Assembly (NCBI GenBank): GCA_944390725.1
Contig: CALXQU010000002.1
Location: 124,001-188,000 of the forward strand
DNA length: 64,000 nucleotides
Reading direction: 5' to 3'
Origin: an uncultured Spirochaetaceae bacterium
Lineage (GTDB): Bacteria > Spirochaetota > Spirochaetia > Sphaerochaetales > Sphaerochaetaceae
The notes beneath the pieces are model-generated. The model had not been told where the DNA came from. It made no database searches and saw only the letters and a program-made list of their open reading frames with translations. This document shows, piece by piece, positions 25,639 through 34,403 of this stretch. The position numbers were made by a program, and so were the translations under genes. How positions within the stretch are numbered: position 1 is the first letter of the stretch; the number at the start of each line of letters is the position of its first letter.

Positions 25639-27048
25639 CTAGAGAAGCAGCGCCTCTGCCTCAGCCGCAAGGGATTGCCCCTCAAGAAGGAGTATGTCCC
25701 TGTCGATCAGCAGCATGGAAAGCCCTGCCTCGGTATCCCTCAGGTCATCCTCGGTAATCATCCCGCGCCCGAGCTTGGTCTCCGCCATCTCCTCCAGGGC
25801 TGTCCTGTAGCGTATCTCGGCCTCCATCTCGGACCATTCCCTTTCCCACGAGATTATGCGGTTGGCTATGCTGTCACGCTCCTGCTCGAACGTCCTCCTT
25901 GCATCGGCTGCCTCAGAGGCCCTGATCCTTGCCTCGTTGCGCAGCGAACGCAGCTCCAGGTCCTCGCTCTCATCGTTCCCGCTGCGCCAGGAACCCATGA
26001 CCGTAAGCGACGGCGTGAACCTGAGGTCATCATCCCAGACGCCGCCTCCCTGTGCCGATACGGAGAAGTCATTGCCTTCCCAGCCGATGCTGCCATAAAG
26101 CGATGCCGACCTTCCGTTCAGGGAAGCATCCGAGAAAAGCCCCTGCCCCAGCGGGATGCTCCCGCCCGCCTCGGCGCCAGCGGTCATCCTCATGGGATTA
26201 TATGCTGATTCCGTCACGAGGACCTCCTCCTCCGCTATGCGCCTCTGCATATCGGCCTCCTCAAGCAGGGACGAGGTCGTGGCGCCGCTGACATCGGGGA
26301 AAACAGGCATGGGTATATCCTCGATACCATCCCATCCGGCTCCCAGATATGCCTCATACCGTGCCATGAGCTCTTCCTTCTCTTCCCCGCATATCCTGAG
26401 GGAGTCCTCCGCCCGCTGCCTGGCAAGCTCCAGCTCCAGGAAGCCTATCGAGCCTTCCGTGACGATTCCGAGCGAGACGGCATCCCTAAGCTCCCTTGAT
26501 GCATCATCGAGCTCCAGCGAGGCCTCCATGGCAGAGCGCTCGTTCTCCAGCAGCTCCGTCACCAGCGACAGGACATTCCGCCTGATAGCCGCCCTGTCAG
26601 CCAGGTATTCACGCAGCACGGAAATGCGCAGCGCCGCGGCCTGCATATCCTTGAGGTCCTCGTCATCATGCCCCCAGTCGAATACATGCTCTACCGAAGC
26701 GGAGGGCGAGATGGATCCGCCCTGGCCGTCATAGCGCACGCCGAACGGTATCGAGGCGGTAAATGAGGTATCATCATCAGGGGCGGTCATGGAGAACGAG
26801 AGGGAGGATACGTCGATAGCGGACATCCCGTCAGAGAGGGGCGATGCCGCCATCGTGACGCTGAAGCCATATGCATCATCGAGCTCCGCCTCCAGCACGG
26901 ACAGCAGGCCTGCCTCATGGCTGAGCTCCGCCGCCACGGCATCAGGGCTGTCCGACAGCGCGGTGCGGACGATATCATCATAGGAAGCAGCCGCCAGCAT
27001 CGCAGCTGAGAGATATAGCATCATGGGGATCACTAAACGGCGCATCAT
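25639..27048 (-). CDS. TolC-like outer membrane efflux protein
   Basis: Probable outer-membrane channel of 469 residues and first gene of the export operon. A signal peptide ends near AAMLAAAS; the mature part has long alpha-helical, Ala/Glu-rich stretches (about 140-225 and 370-465) separated by beta-like segments, as in TolC-family trimers, with two structural repeats. The sequence is divergent; the assignment depends strongly on the MacA-MacB neighbours. Two adjacent ATGs are available; AGGAGG is better spaced for the second (27045). Cargo of the system is unknown. Confidence 0.8.
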   Translation of the reverse strand: MMRRLVIPMMLYLSAAMLAAASYDDIVRTALSDSPDAVAAELSHEAGLLSVLEAELDDAYGFSVTMAASPLSDGMSAIDVSSLSFSMTAPDDDTSFTASIPFGVRYDGQGGSISPSASVEHVFDWGHDDEDLKDMQAAALRISVLREYLADRAAIRRNVLSLVTELLENERSAMEASLELDDASRELRDAVSLGIVTEGSIGFLELELARQRAEDSLRICGEEKEELMARYEAYLGAGWDGIEDIPMPVFPDVSGATTSSLLEEADMQRRIAEEEVLVTESAYNPMRMTAGAEAGGSIPLGQGLFSDASLNGRSASLYGSIGWEGNDFSVSAQGGGVWDDDLRFTPSLTVMGSWRSGNDESEDLELRSLRNEARIRASEAADARRTFEQERDSIANRIISWEREWSEMEAEIRYRTALEEMAETKLGRGMITEDDLRDTEAGLSMLLIDRDILLLEGQSLAAEAEALLL

Positions 27049-27062
27049 GCCTCCTGATGTGG

Positions 27063-27093
27063 ATTATATCCTTATTGCGGGCAGCAAGGCCAA
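27063..27093 (-). promoter_or_regulatory. Promoter of the TolC-MacA-MacB operon
   Basis: Minus strand: TTGGCC, 19 bases, TATAAT, followed by 14 bases to the first ATG at 27048; AGGAGG lies between. The -10 is a perfect consensus. Confidence 0.55.
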
Positions 27094-27142
27094 TATGGGA
27101 TGGCTGGCTATGCCAAAGGATGATGCCTCATCCCATACAGTT

Positions 27143-27165
27143 GCCGTTTTCTGTCCAAAAACGGC
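27143..27165. promoter_or_regulatory. Inverted repeat between the export operon and the GH13 gene
   Basis: GCCGTTTT, seven bases, AAAACGGC: a perfect eight-base inverted repeat in the 219-base gap between two divergent units, about 65 bases upstream of the GH13 -10 box. It could be a repressor operator; a terminator is unlikely because neither flanking gene ends here. Confidence 0.4.
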
Positions 27166-27230
27166 GCCTAAGCCCCGGAATTTTGTATCATGGCTTCCTT
27201 TGATGCATACTATTGGCAGGAAAACCGGCT

Positions 27231-27236
27231 TATAAT
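27231..27236 (+). promoter_or_regulatory. -10 box of the GH13 gene
   Basis: Perfect TATAAT lying 31 bases before the ATG at 27268, giving a leader of about 25 bases with a TGAGG sequence. No convincing -35 at the usual spacing. Confidence 0.5.
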
Positions 27237-27267
27237 AGTAAGCTGAAAAACGGAAAATGAGGTTCGT

Positions 27268-30200
27268 ATGGAAAAAAGGGATTTCAGGATAGCAGAGCTT
27301 ACTCGGCGAAAGATAAAGGTCTCGAAGGAGGTCTTCCCGTCGGATGAGGGACTGGACCTCCTCTACAGGGAGGCATCCGTTCTTGCATTCGCATACAATA
27401 CCGAACTGAAGAAGGAGGGCAAGTCCGGAGGATTCGTATCTCCCGGGAAGCTCCATGCCTCCGCTGTCCTTCACCTTATATACCAGATTGTCCTTTCCGC
27501 CAGGATCGGTGACAGAGACCCGGATTTCTTCACGAGGAGGATCGCGACCGTTACCGGCAACGAGGAGCTGAGCTCCGCGATGCAGTTCTTCTCCAGGAAC
27601 TTCCCATCCCCTGCCCTCGATGAGACGAAGCCCAGCGCCGCAAGGAGGCTTACCGAGGACATGAGGGGCTTCTTCATCCATCAGGTGCTCCTGCAGAACC
27701 CGGCGCTGCTGGCCGCATCGAAGCCGTTCGTCTCGCCTGATGAGATCATCTATCCGGAAGGGTTCAAGGCGCTCTCCAGCATCCTTTCCTCATATGTCAA
27801 GGATGACCTCAGGAACGGCAAGCCCAATACCGAGGACGTCTTCACCATGCTGCAGCTCCCTGCCAGGCTCTATCCGAATTCGCTGGAGGAGCAGATCAGG
27901 TACATACTGAGGGAGTGGAGGCAGTTCCTCCCGCAGGACCTCATCATGCTGCTTGAGGTCTCGCTTGACTACATCCATGAGGAAGAGAAGGACAGGAGCG
28001 GGACAGGCGGCGGTGCCGGTGCCCCGACCCATGTCATCGACTACAGCGACAGCGACCTGAACGAATACGAGGCATTCTCCGATGATTCGAACTGGATGCC
28101 GCGCGTCGTGATGATGGCGAAATGCACCCTCGTCTGGCTCGACCAGCTCTCGAAGCAGTATAAGCGCTCGATCACGAGGCTTGACCAGATACCCGATGAG
28201 GAGCTCGACCTGCTGAGGGACCGCGGCTTCACGGCGCTCTGGCTGATCGGCCTCTGGGAGCGTTCCAGGGCCTCGAAGGAGATAAAGAAGCTCTGCGGCA
28301 ATCCTGAGGCAGAGGCATCCGCATACTCGCTGAAGGACTATGAGATATCCTCGGCAATCGGCGGATGGCCAGCACTCGAGGACCTGAGGGACAGATGCCG
28401 CAAGCGTGGCATCAGGCTGGCATCAGACATGGTCCCGAACCATACGGGAATCGATGGCAACTGGGTATTCGAGCACCCGGACTACTTCATCCAGCAGGAC
28501 TGGCCGCCGTTCCCATCATACACATACAACGGCCCGGACCTCTCCCCTTATCCGGAATACGACCTGCGTATCGAGGACCATTACTATGACAGGACCGACG
28601 CGGCCGTCACGTTCCGCCTCATCGACAGGCGCACGGGCCAGTGCAGGTATATCTTCCACGGCAATGACGGCACATCGATGCCATGGAACGATACAGCACA
28701 GATAGACTACCTCAACCCTACGGCAAGGGAAGCCGTCATCCAGAAGATCATCCATGTCGCCAGGAACTTCCCGATCATCCGCTTCGATGCGGCCATGACG
28801 CTCGCCAAGCGCCATATCCAGAGGCTGTGGTATCCGAAGCCGGGATCCGGCGGCGATATCGCGGGAAGGGCCGGGCATGCGATGCCCAATGACGAGTTCA
28901 ACAGGCGCATACCGCAGGAATTCTGGCGCGAGGTCGTGGACAGGGTCGCCGTGGAAGCCCCTGATACCCTGCTGCTGGCAGAGGCATTCTGGATGATGGA
29001 AGGATACTTCGTCAGGACGCTCGGCATGCACAGGGTCTACAACTCTGCCTTCATGAACATGCTCAAGAACCAGGAGAACCAGAAATACAGGCTGGGAATC
29101 AAGAATACCCTCGTCTTTGAGCCGGAGATCCTCAAGCGCTACGTCAACTTCATGAACAATCCCGATGAGGAGACGGCTATCGCGCAGTTCGGCGATGGCG
29201 ATAAGTACTTCGCCGTGGCTACACTGCTCGCGACCCTGCCCGGCCTACCGATGGTAGGCCATGGCCAGATAGAGGGCTACCATGAGAAATACGGCATGGA
29301 GTACAGCAAGGCCTACTACAACGAGACTCCCAACGACTGGCTGATCGGGGAGCATTACCGCAGGATATTCCCGCTCTTCCGGAAGAGATACCTCTTCTCA
29401 GGGGTGGACTGCTTCCAGCTCTATGACTGCTACAACGGCTACGGCGGCGTGGAGGAGTCGGTCTATGCCTTCGTGAACGGCGCCGGAAGCGAACGTGCGC
29501 TCGTGCTGGTGAACAACCAGTATGAGGCTGTCGGCGGCACGATAAACGTATCGGTGCCCAAGCTCAGGAAGGCAGGAAGCGACAGGACGGCCGTGACGAT
29601 GAAGCTTGCCGAGAACCTCGGGCTCACATTCGGAGGCAGGAGCTTCGCACTGCTCGACAGCTTCCCTGACGGGCTGACCTACCTCATGCCCTCCATCATG
29701 CTCTACGATGAAGGCTACTCATTCTCGCTCAATGGATACGAAGCCAGGGTCTTCATGAACATCCGCGAGGTCGAGGATACGGACGGAAGCTATGAGAAGC
29801 TCTGGAGGACATACGGCCGCAAGGGATTCAGGAATATCGCGCGCACGGTCGCTCTCCTCAGGCTCCAGCCCCTGTTCAAGGCAATGGATGGCCTGAGGTC
29901 GCCGGAAACGGTCAGGATCGTATGCAAGCTGGCCGATGGTACCATCACGAAGGAAGAGGAACGCGACCTCCTGCTGGTGATTGCCGAATGCTATGCGACG
30001 ATTCCCGAGGTCTATGAGACGCTTGAGGAACCGGCAAAAGGCCAGATCGGCACCGCGCCATATGAAGTGGAGCCGAAACCGATGGTCAGGCTCATAAGGA
30101 ACCTCGTCTCCATCTTCAAGGGACGGCACGGGGAGTGCTTCCCGTCATGGGCGCATGCGGACAGGACAGTCCCTGCCATCATACTCAGCGCGATACTGGT

Positions 30201-30642
30201 CCATCCATTCATCAAGGACATGAAGCCGCGCGGCGCCATGGAGCAGGCGGACAGGCTCCTTGCCGATGCCTTCTTCGAGGAAGCGTTCTCATCGCTCGGC
30301 CTCGATGGCAACGGGATGAGGATAGCGACGCATGCAGGAGCCATGCTCGCGACGGCGAAGGGCTTCTTCAGCAAGGACCTGGATGCTATCGGCCTCTTCG
30401 GCGGCATCATCTCCGACGAGGGCGTCATGAACCTCACCCAGTGCAATGAGTACCAGGGCGAGATCTGGTACAACAAGGAGGAGATGCAGAAGGCCATGCT
30501 CATCTCGGCGCTTGCCTTCGCGCTCTCGCCCAAAGCCACAGGCTTCGATGCCGATGCATTCATTAAAACGATGTTCGAGAAGGAGTTAGCAAGCGGGTAC
30601 AAGCTTGCCGTGCTTCTCGGCAGGAAAGAGCCTGAAGATTGA
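27268..30642 (+). CDS. Large GH13 (alpha-amylase family) protein
   Basis: Cytoplasmic-looking glycoside hydrolase family 13 protein of 1124 residues, with no signal peptide. The barrel lies at about 290-700: region I DMVPNHTG near 386, region II IRFDAAM with the nucleophile Asp near 506, region III LLLAEAFW with the acid/base Glu near 572. Region IV is NNPDEE near 631: the usual NHD is NPD, keeping the Asp and losing the transition-state His. About 280 N-terminal and 350 C-terminal residues are unassigned helical sequence. Probable substrate is an alpha-glucan or maltodextrin, acting as hydrolase or transglycosylase; the exact reaction cannot be read from sequence. Confidence 0.85.
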   Translation: MEKRDFRIAELTRRKIKVSKEVFPSDEGLDLLYREASVLAFAYNTELKKEGKSGGFVSPGKLHASAVLHLIYQIVLSARIGDRDPDFFTRRIATVTGNEELSSAMQFFSRNFPSPALDETKPSAARRLTEDMRGFFIHQVLLQNPALLAASKPFVSPDEIIYPEGFKALSSILSSYVKDDLRNGKPNTEDVFTMLQLPARLYPNSLEEQIRYILREWRQFLPQDLIMLLEVSLDYIHEEEKDRSGTGGGAGAPTHVIDYSDSDLNEYEAFSDDSNWMPRVVMMAKCTLVWLDQLSKQYKRSITRLDQIPDEELDLLRDRGFTALWLIGLWERSRASKEIKKLCGNPEAEASAYSLKDYEISSAIGGWPALEDLRDRCRKRGIRLASDMVPNHTGIDGNWVFEHPDYFIQQDWPPFPSYTYNGPDLSPYPEYDLRIEDHYYDRTDAAVTFRLIDRRTGQCRYIFHGNDGTSMPWNDTAQIDYLNPTAREAVIQKIIHVARNFPIIRFDAAMTLAKRHIQRLWYPKPGSGGDIAGRAGHAMPNDEFNRRIPQEFWREVVDRVAVEAPDTLLLAEAFWMMEGYFVRTLGMHRVYNSAFMNMLKNQENQKYRLGIKNTLVFEPEILKRYVNFMNNPDEETAIAQFGDGDKYFAVATLLATLPGLPMVGHGQIEGYHEKYGMEYSKAYYNETPNDWLIGEHYRRIFPLFRKRYLFSGVDCFQLYDCYNGYGGVEESVYAFVNGAGSERALVLVNNQYEAVGGTINVSVPKLRKAGSDRTAVTMKLAENLGLTFGGRSFALLDSFPDGLTYLMPSIMLYDEGYSFSLNGYEARVFMNIREVEDTDGSYEKLWRTYGRKGFRNIARTVALLRLQPLFKAMDGLRSPETVRIVCKLADGTITKEEERDLLLVIAECYATIPEVYETLEEPAKGQIGTAPYEVEPKPMVRLIRNLVSIFKGRHGECFPSWAHADRTVPAIILSAILVHPFIKDMKPRGAMEQADRLLADAFFEEAFSSLGLDGNGMRIATHAGAMLATAKGFFSKDLDAIGLFGGIISDEGVMNLTQCNEYQGEIWYNKEEMQKAMLISALAFALSPKATGFDADAFIKTMFEKELASGYKLAVLLGRKEPED

Positions 30643-30667
30643 CGGCTGGAAACCGGTGCTGTATGCT
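30639..30667 (+). promoter_or_regulatory. Promoter of the DAACS symporter gene (predicted leaderless)
   Basis: TTGACG, 17 bases, TATGCT, then six bases to the ATG at 30674. The TGA of the -35 is also the stop codon of the GH13 gene. Confidence 0.7.
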
Positions 30668-30673
30668 TTTCCT

Positions 30674-31921
30674 ATGAAAACGTGGATAACATACATCGCT
30701 GCGGTTCTCATGGGACTGGCAACAGCACTGCTTTTCGGGGATACGTCTGCAGCAGCCGGGATCCTTTCATGGCTTTCCTCGTTCCTTGTGGATCTCGGCA
30801 TCTTCATCACGATTCCGGTAATCGTTCTGACATTCCCCCCTGCCGTCGCCTCGCTTGGCAAGGACATGAAAGGCAGGAAGGCAGCCGCTTCGATCATCGG
30901 CTGGTCCATTATCACGGCAATCGTGCTTCCACTTGCAGGGGCCCTCATATTCACGCTTTCCCCAGTATCCTTCCCCGTGACAAGCACAGCAGGCAGCACC
31001 CCCGGCACGCTGGCAGCCCTCGCATCCTATTATGGGACTGCCGCCCTGTCGTCGCTCTATCCCAGGAACGCCTTCCTCTCCATTGCGGCATCCATGGACT
31101 TCATCCTGCCTGCCATCATCATCTGCTGGATATTCGGGCTCGCGCTGCGTCCGTCCTGCGACACGATCAGGCCGGCATATACCGTCATGAATTCCTTCTC
31201 CGAGGTCATGCACAGGATCTCCAGGACATATGCCGTGCTCGGCTCATTCCTCGTGTATGGAGCCTCGGCCTCCCTGTTCATCGACCTCTACCAGGAGAAG
31301 ACAGCCATAGCCGCTCCGCGCTTCGGACTTCTCGTGCTCATCGCATCGGCAGCCGCTGCCGTGCTTATCCTGCCGCTGCTCTATGGCGCGATGACAGGAT
31401 TCCGCAAGAACCCGTACAGGCTGCTTTATCGTTCGCTTGCCCCGATGCTGGCAGGATTCTCAGCCGGAAGCATAATCGCCGCGATACCTATAGCCGAAAG
31501 CATCTCGAGGCAGAACCTCGGCGTGCAGAAGAGGGTCTCCTCAGTGGCTATCCCCCTCTCGGCAGCCATCGGCAAGGCAGGATCGGCCTTCGTCTCCGTC
31601 CTGGCCCTCCTCGCCCTCTTCCAGGCGACTGCCATGTCCAGGCCATCATTCGCGGTAGCGCTGGCCGCTGCAGGGGCTGCTGCGCTCATATCATTCGCAT
31701 CGTCGGCATCGGCAGGAAGCGAGATAGCATTCATCACGGTCATGTCGCTGAGGCTTCTCGGCATAGATCTCTATGGCGGGGAGAATGCAGTGCTTGCGCT
31801 GCTTCCGCTCCTGTGCGGATTCGGGGCATTGCTTGATGCGGAAATCGCGGTCATGAGCGCATCGATTGCTTCCGTGTCCATAGATACTGACATTGAAGTG
31901 CCTATCAGCGATACTATCTGA
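30674..31921 (+). CDS. Dicarboxylate/amino acid:cation symporter
   Basis: Membrane protein of 415 residues resembling the DAACS (glutamate/dicarboxylate:cation) family. Around eight hydrophobic segments are seen; ITIPVIVLTFPPAVASLGK near 45 matches the third-segment region, and SVAIPLSAAIGKAGSAFVSVLAL near 293 and SSASAGSEIAFITVMSLRLLG near 345 stand where the re-entrant loops with the substrate site occur in the family. The usual NMDGT of segment 7 is not evident, so substrate specificity is doubtful. The frame begins further upstream, but only this ATG follows a promoter at leaderless spacing. Confidence 0.8.
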   Translation: MKTWITYIAAVLMGLATALLFGDTSAAAGILSWLSSFLVDLGIFITIPVIVLTFPPAVASLGKDMKGRKAAASIIGWSIITAIVLPLAGALIFTLSPVSFPVTSTAGSTPGTLAALASYYGTAALSSLYPRNAFLSIAASMDFILPAIIICWIFGLALRPSCDTIRPAYTVMNSFSEVMHRISRTYAVLGSFLVYGASASLFIDLYQEKTAIAAPRFGLLVLIASAAAAVLILPLLYGAMTGFRKNPYRLLYRSLAPMLAGFSAGSIIAAIPIAESISRQNLGVQKRVSSVAIPLSAAIGKAGSAFVSVLALLALFQATAMSRPSFAVALAAAGAAALISFASSASAGSEIAFITVMSLRLLGIDLYGGENAVLALLPLLCGFGALLDAEIAVMSASIASVSIDTDIEVPISDTI

Positions 31922-31923
31922 TT

Positions 31924-32688
31924 ATGGAAGACAGAAGCGAAAAGAGGAAAAGGTCCGGGGCCCTTGCGTTCCAGATGATCATCTCGCTGTTCTACACAGC
32001 GATTCTCGGGCATATGACATACATCCTCATCACGGCGCGCAATGATGGATGGCTCAATGCCATGATGGCCTACATACCGCAGCTTTTCATACTGATATCA
32101 TCGATGGTCCTGCAGTTCTTCCTGAAGATAAACCACAGGACCCATTCGCAGGAGGGGGCGCTGCCGATACTCTTCTCATTCATCGCCCTCGAAGCGACGA
32201 TGATCCTCCCCGACTACATGGCCATCATAGACACATATGCCATACCGGCAGAGGTATTCACGTATATGTCGCGCTTCTCCGTGCTTGGCACTGCCGTGGT
32301 ATTCCTCTTCGCATCGATACAGTTCTACGGGACCAATCTCTCGAGAAGCTGGCTGTACCTCGCCTTCGCGCTGGCTTCCGTGGTATACATAACATTCGCC
32401 CTGCCGCTGGATGCATCGTCCTCCGATGCCATCTTCTCAAGCTCTGACTATGGGGACATCGTCATCGTGTGCTACCTGATAATAAACATAGCGGCGATAG
32501 CGACGTATGCGGTATCCGTGATCAAGGACCGGGCCACCCACTCTCCCTTCAGGAGCCTTGCCTACACGCTGCTGATCATCGGCAACATAATGTCGCTTGG
32601 GTACAATCCCATCCCGAGCATAATATCGGTAGTCATCTACATCGCCGGCATCATCATGCTGGGCATAACCGCGAAGAACTCGTTCTGA
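31924..32688 (+). CDS. Integral membrane protein, function unknown
   Basis: A protein of 254 residues with about seven hydrophobic segments spread evenly from residue 15 to 250, a basic N-terminus (KRKRSG) and a short C-terminal tail. It begins two bases after the symporter stop, so it is probably in the same unit. A second possible promoter inside the end of that gene, CTGACA-N19-TACTAT ending six bases before this ATG, would allow separate leaderless expression. I do not recognise the family. Confidence 0.7.
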   Translation: MEDRSEKRKRSGALAFQMIISLFYTAILGHMTYILITARNDGWLNAMMAYIPQLFILISSMVLQFFLKINHRTHSQEGALPILFSFIALEATMILPDYMAIIDTYAIPAEVFTYMSRFSVLGTAVVFLFASIQFYGTNLSRSWLYLAFALASVVYITFALPLDASSSDAIFSSSDYGDIVIVCYLIINIAAIATYAVSVIKDRATHSPFRSLAYTLLIIGNIMSLGYNPIPSIISVVIYIAGIIMLGITAKNSF

Positions 32689-32698
32689 GAAAGGAAAA

Positions 32699-32714
32699 GC
32701 AGGCCTAAGCCTGC
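32699..32714. terminator. Bidirectional terminator between converging units
   Basis: GCAGGC, loop CTAA, GCCTGC, with CTTCCCTTTT on the right (for the symporter unit) and, on the other strand, TTTTCC (for gpmI). It lies 11 bases past the membrane-protein stop and 27 past the gpmI stop. Confidence 0.7.
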
Positions 32715-32740
32715 CTTCCCTTTTCCGCCGAGATGCAATG

Positions 32741-34387
32741 TCAGCTGAAATCAACGATGCTCTTATCGTAATCAGCTGGCGGCTCATACCCGAGGAACGA
32801 GATGCATGTAGCCGCGACAGAGGAGATGCCGAGCCCTTCGTTCAGCGTCTTCGGGTACTCCCCGTCATAGCAGGGATCATAGACGATGAACGGAACCGGA
32901 TTGAGGGAGTGCGAGGTCTTCGCGCAGGCCTCCCCATCGGCCTTCTTCTTCACATCGCCGTTCTTGGCATGCTCATACATGTCATCGGCGTTGCCGTGGT
33001 CAGCCGTGATAAGCATCACGCCGCCGGCCTTCTCTATCGCTTCCTTCATCCTGCCGATCTGCAGATCCATCGCCTCCATGGAGCATACGACCGCCTCGTA
33101 GACACCTGTATGCCCGACCATATCGCCGTTGGGGAAGTTGAGCTTGATGAAGTCCCACTTGCCGCTCTCCACTTCCTTGATGACCCTGTCCGCGATATCC
33201 GCGCACTTCATCCAGGGCCTCTCCTCGAACGGCACCTTGTCGGAAGGGATCTCGACATACTCCTCAAGCTTGGGATCGAACATGCCGGACCTATTGCCAT
33301 TGAAGAAATACGTCACATGGCCGAACTTCTGCGTCTCGGAGATGGAGAACTGCCTGACGCCTGTAGCGCAGAGATACTCTGCCATGACCCTGTCAATCGC
33401 CGGAGGCGATACCAGGTAGTGCTGCGGGATATGGAGGTCGCCATCGTATTCCATCATGCCAGCATAGAGCACCTTCGGATAGCGCTTCCTGTCGAACTCG
33501 TGGAAATCAGGCTCATCGAAGGCACGGGAGATCTCGATGGCCCTGTCGCCCCTGAAGTTGAAGAGGATGACCGAATCCCCATCCTCGATCGTGCCGACCG
33601 GCTTGCCATCCTTGGCAACGACGAATGGCGGGATATCCTGGTCGATGGCACCTGTCTCCTTCCTGAGCGTCTCGATTGCCTCATGTGCAGACGGGAACAT
33701 CCTCCCCTCACCGAGCACATGCGTCTCCCAGCCCTTCCTGACCATGTCCCAGTTGGCATTGTAGCGGTCCATAGTGATGACCATCCTGCCGCCGCCTGAA
33801 GCTATGCAGGCATCGAATGTGCCATCGGCGGAAAGCCCGGCCAGATACTCGGCAAACGGATCGAAGTAATCAAGCGCCGAAGTCTCGCCTACATCCCTGC
33901 CATCAAGCAGCGCATGGATCCTGACATGCTTCACGCCTTCCTTCTTCGCCTCTGCCACCATGGCCTTGAGGTGGTCGATATGCGAATGCACATTGCCGTC
34001 GGAAAGGAGCCCGATGAAATGGAGCGTGCCGCCATCCTTCTTCACGTTCCCTACGATGGATTGCCATGTGCTGCCCTTGAACATCGAGCCGGATTCAATG
34101 GCATTGGACACGAGCTTGGCACCCTGGGCGAAGACCCTGCCGGCACCCATCGCGTTATGCCCGACCTCGCTGTTTCCCATATCGGCATCAGAAGGGAGCC
34201 CGACTGCCACGCCATGGGCCTTGAGCTTCGTCCATGGGCATGTCGCATAGAGCTTATCAAGCGTATATGTCTTCGCATCCGCGACTGCATCGCCTTCCCT
34301 GTATTTGCCGAATCCGACGCCATCCATTATCACCAGCACCACCGGTCCGCGGCGCTGTATCTTGCCATTCTTCCTAAGAGGTTCCAT
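32741..34387 (-). CDS. gpmI: 2,3-bisphosphoglycerate-independent phosphoglycerate mutase
   Basis: Glycolytic enzyme interconverting 3- and 2-phosphoglycerate, of the Mn-dependent alkaline-phosphatase superfamily; 548 residues. VLVIMDGVGFGKY near residue 19 holds the first metal Asp; GLPSDADMGNSEVGHNAMGAG near 64 holds the catalytic Ser; phosphatase-domain ligands occur in FPNGDMVGHTG and LITADHGNADDM near 425-465. The start chosen has AAGGAGAG upstream and lies 16 bases after the pepP stop. Third gene of lgt-pepP-gpmI. Confidence 0.95.
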   Translation of the reverse strand: MEPLRKNGKIQRRGPVVLVIMDGVGFGKYREGDAVADAKTYTLDKLYATCPWTKLKAHGVAVGLPSDADMGNSEVGHNAMGAGRVFAQGAKLVSNAIESGSMFKGSTWQSIVGNVKKDGGTLHFIGLLSDGNVHSHIDHLKAMVAEAKKEGVKHVRIHALLDGRDVGETSALDYFDPFAEYLAGLSADGTFDACIASGGGRMVITMDRYNANWDMVRKGWETHVLGEGRMFPSAHEAIETLRKETGAIDQDIPPFVVAKDGKPVGTIEDGDSVILFNFRGDRAIEISRAFDEPDFHEFDRKRYPKVLYAGMMEYDGDLHIPQHYLVSPPAIDRVMAEYLCATGVRQFSISETQKFGHVTYFFNGNRSGMFDPKLEEYVEIPSDKVPFEERPWMKCADIADRVIKEVESGKWDFIKLNFPNGDMVGHTGVYEAVVCSMEAMDLQIGRMKEAIEKAGGVMLITADHGNADDMYEHAKNGDVKKKADGEACAKTSHSLNPVPFIVYDPCYDGEYPKTLNEGLGISSVAATCISFLGYEPPADYDKSIVDFS

Positions 34388-34403
34388 ATCTCTCTCCTTA
34401 AAG

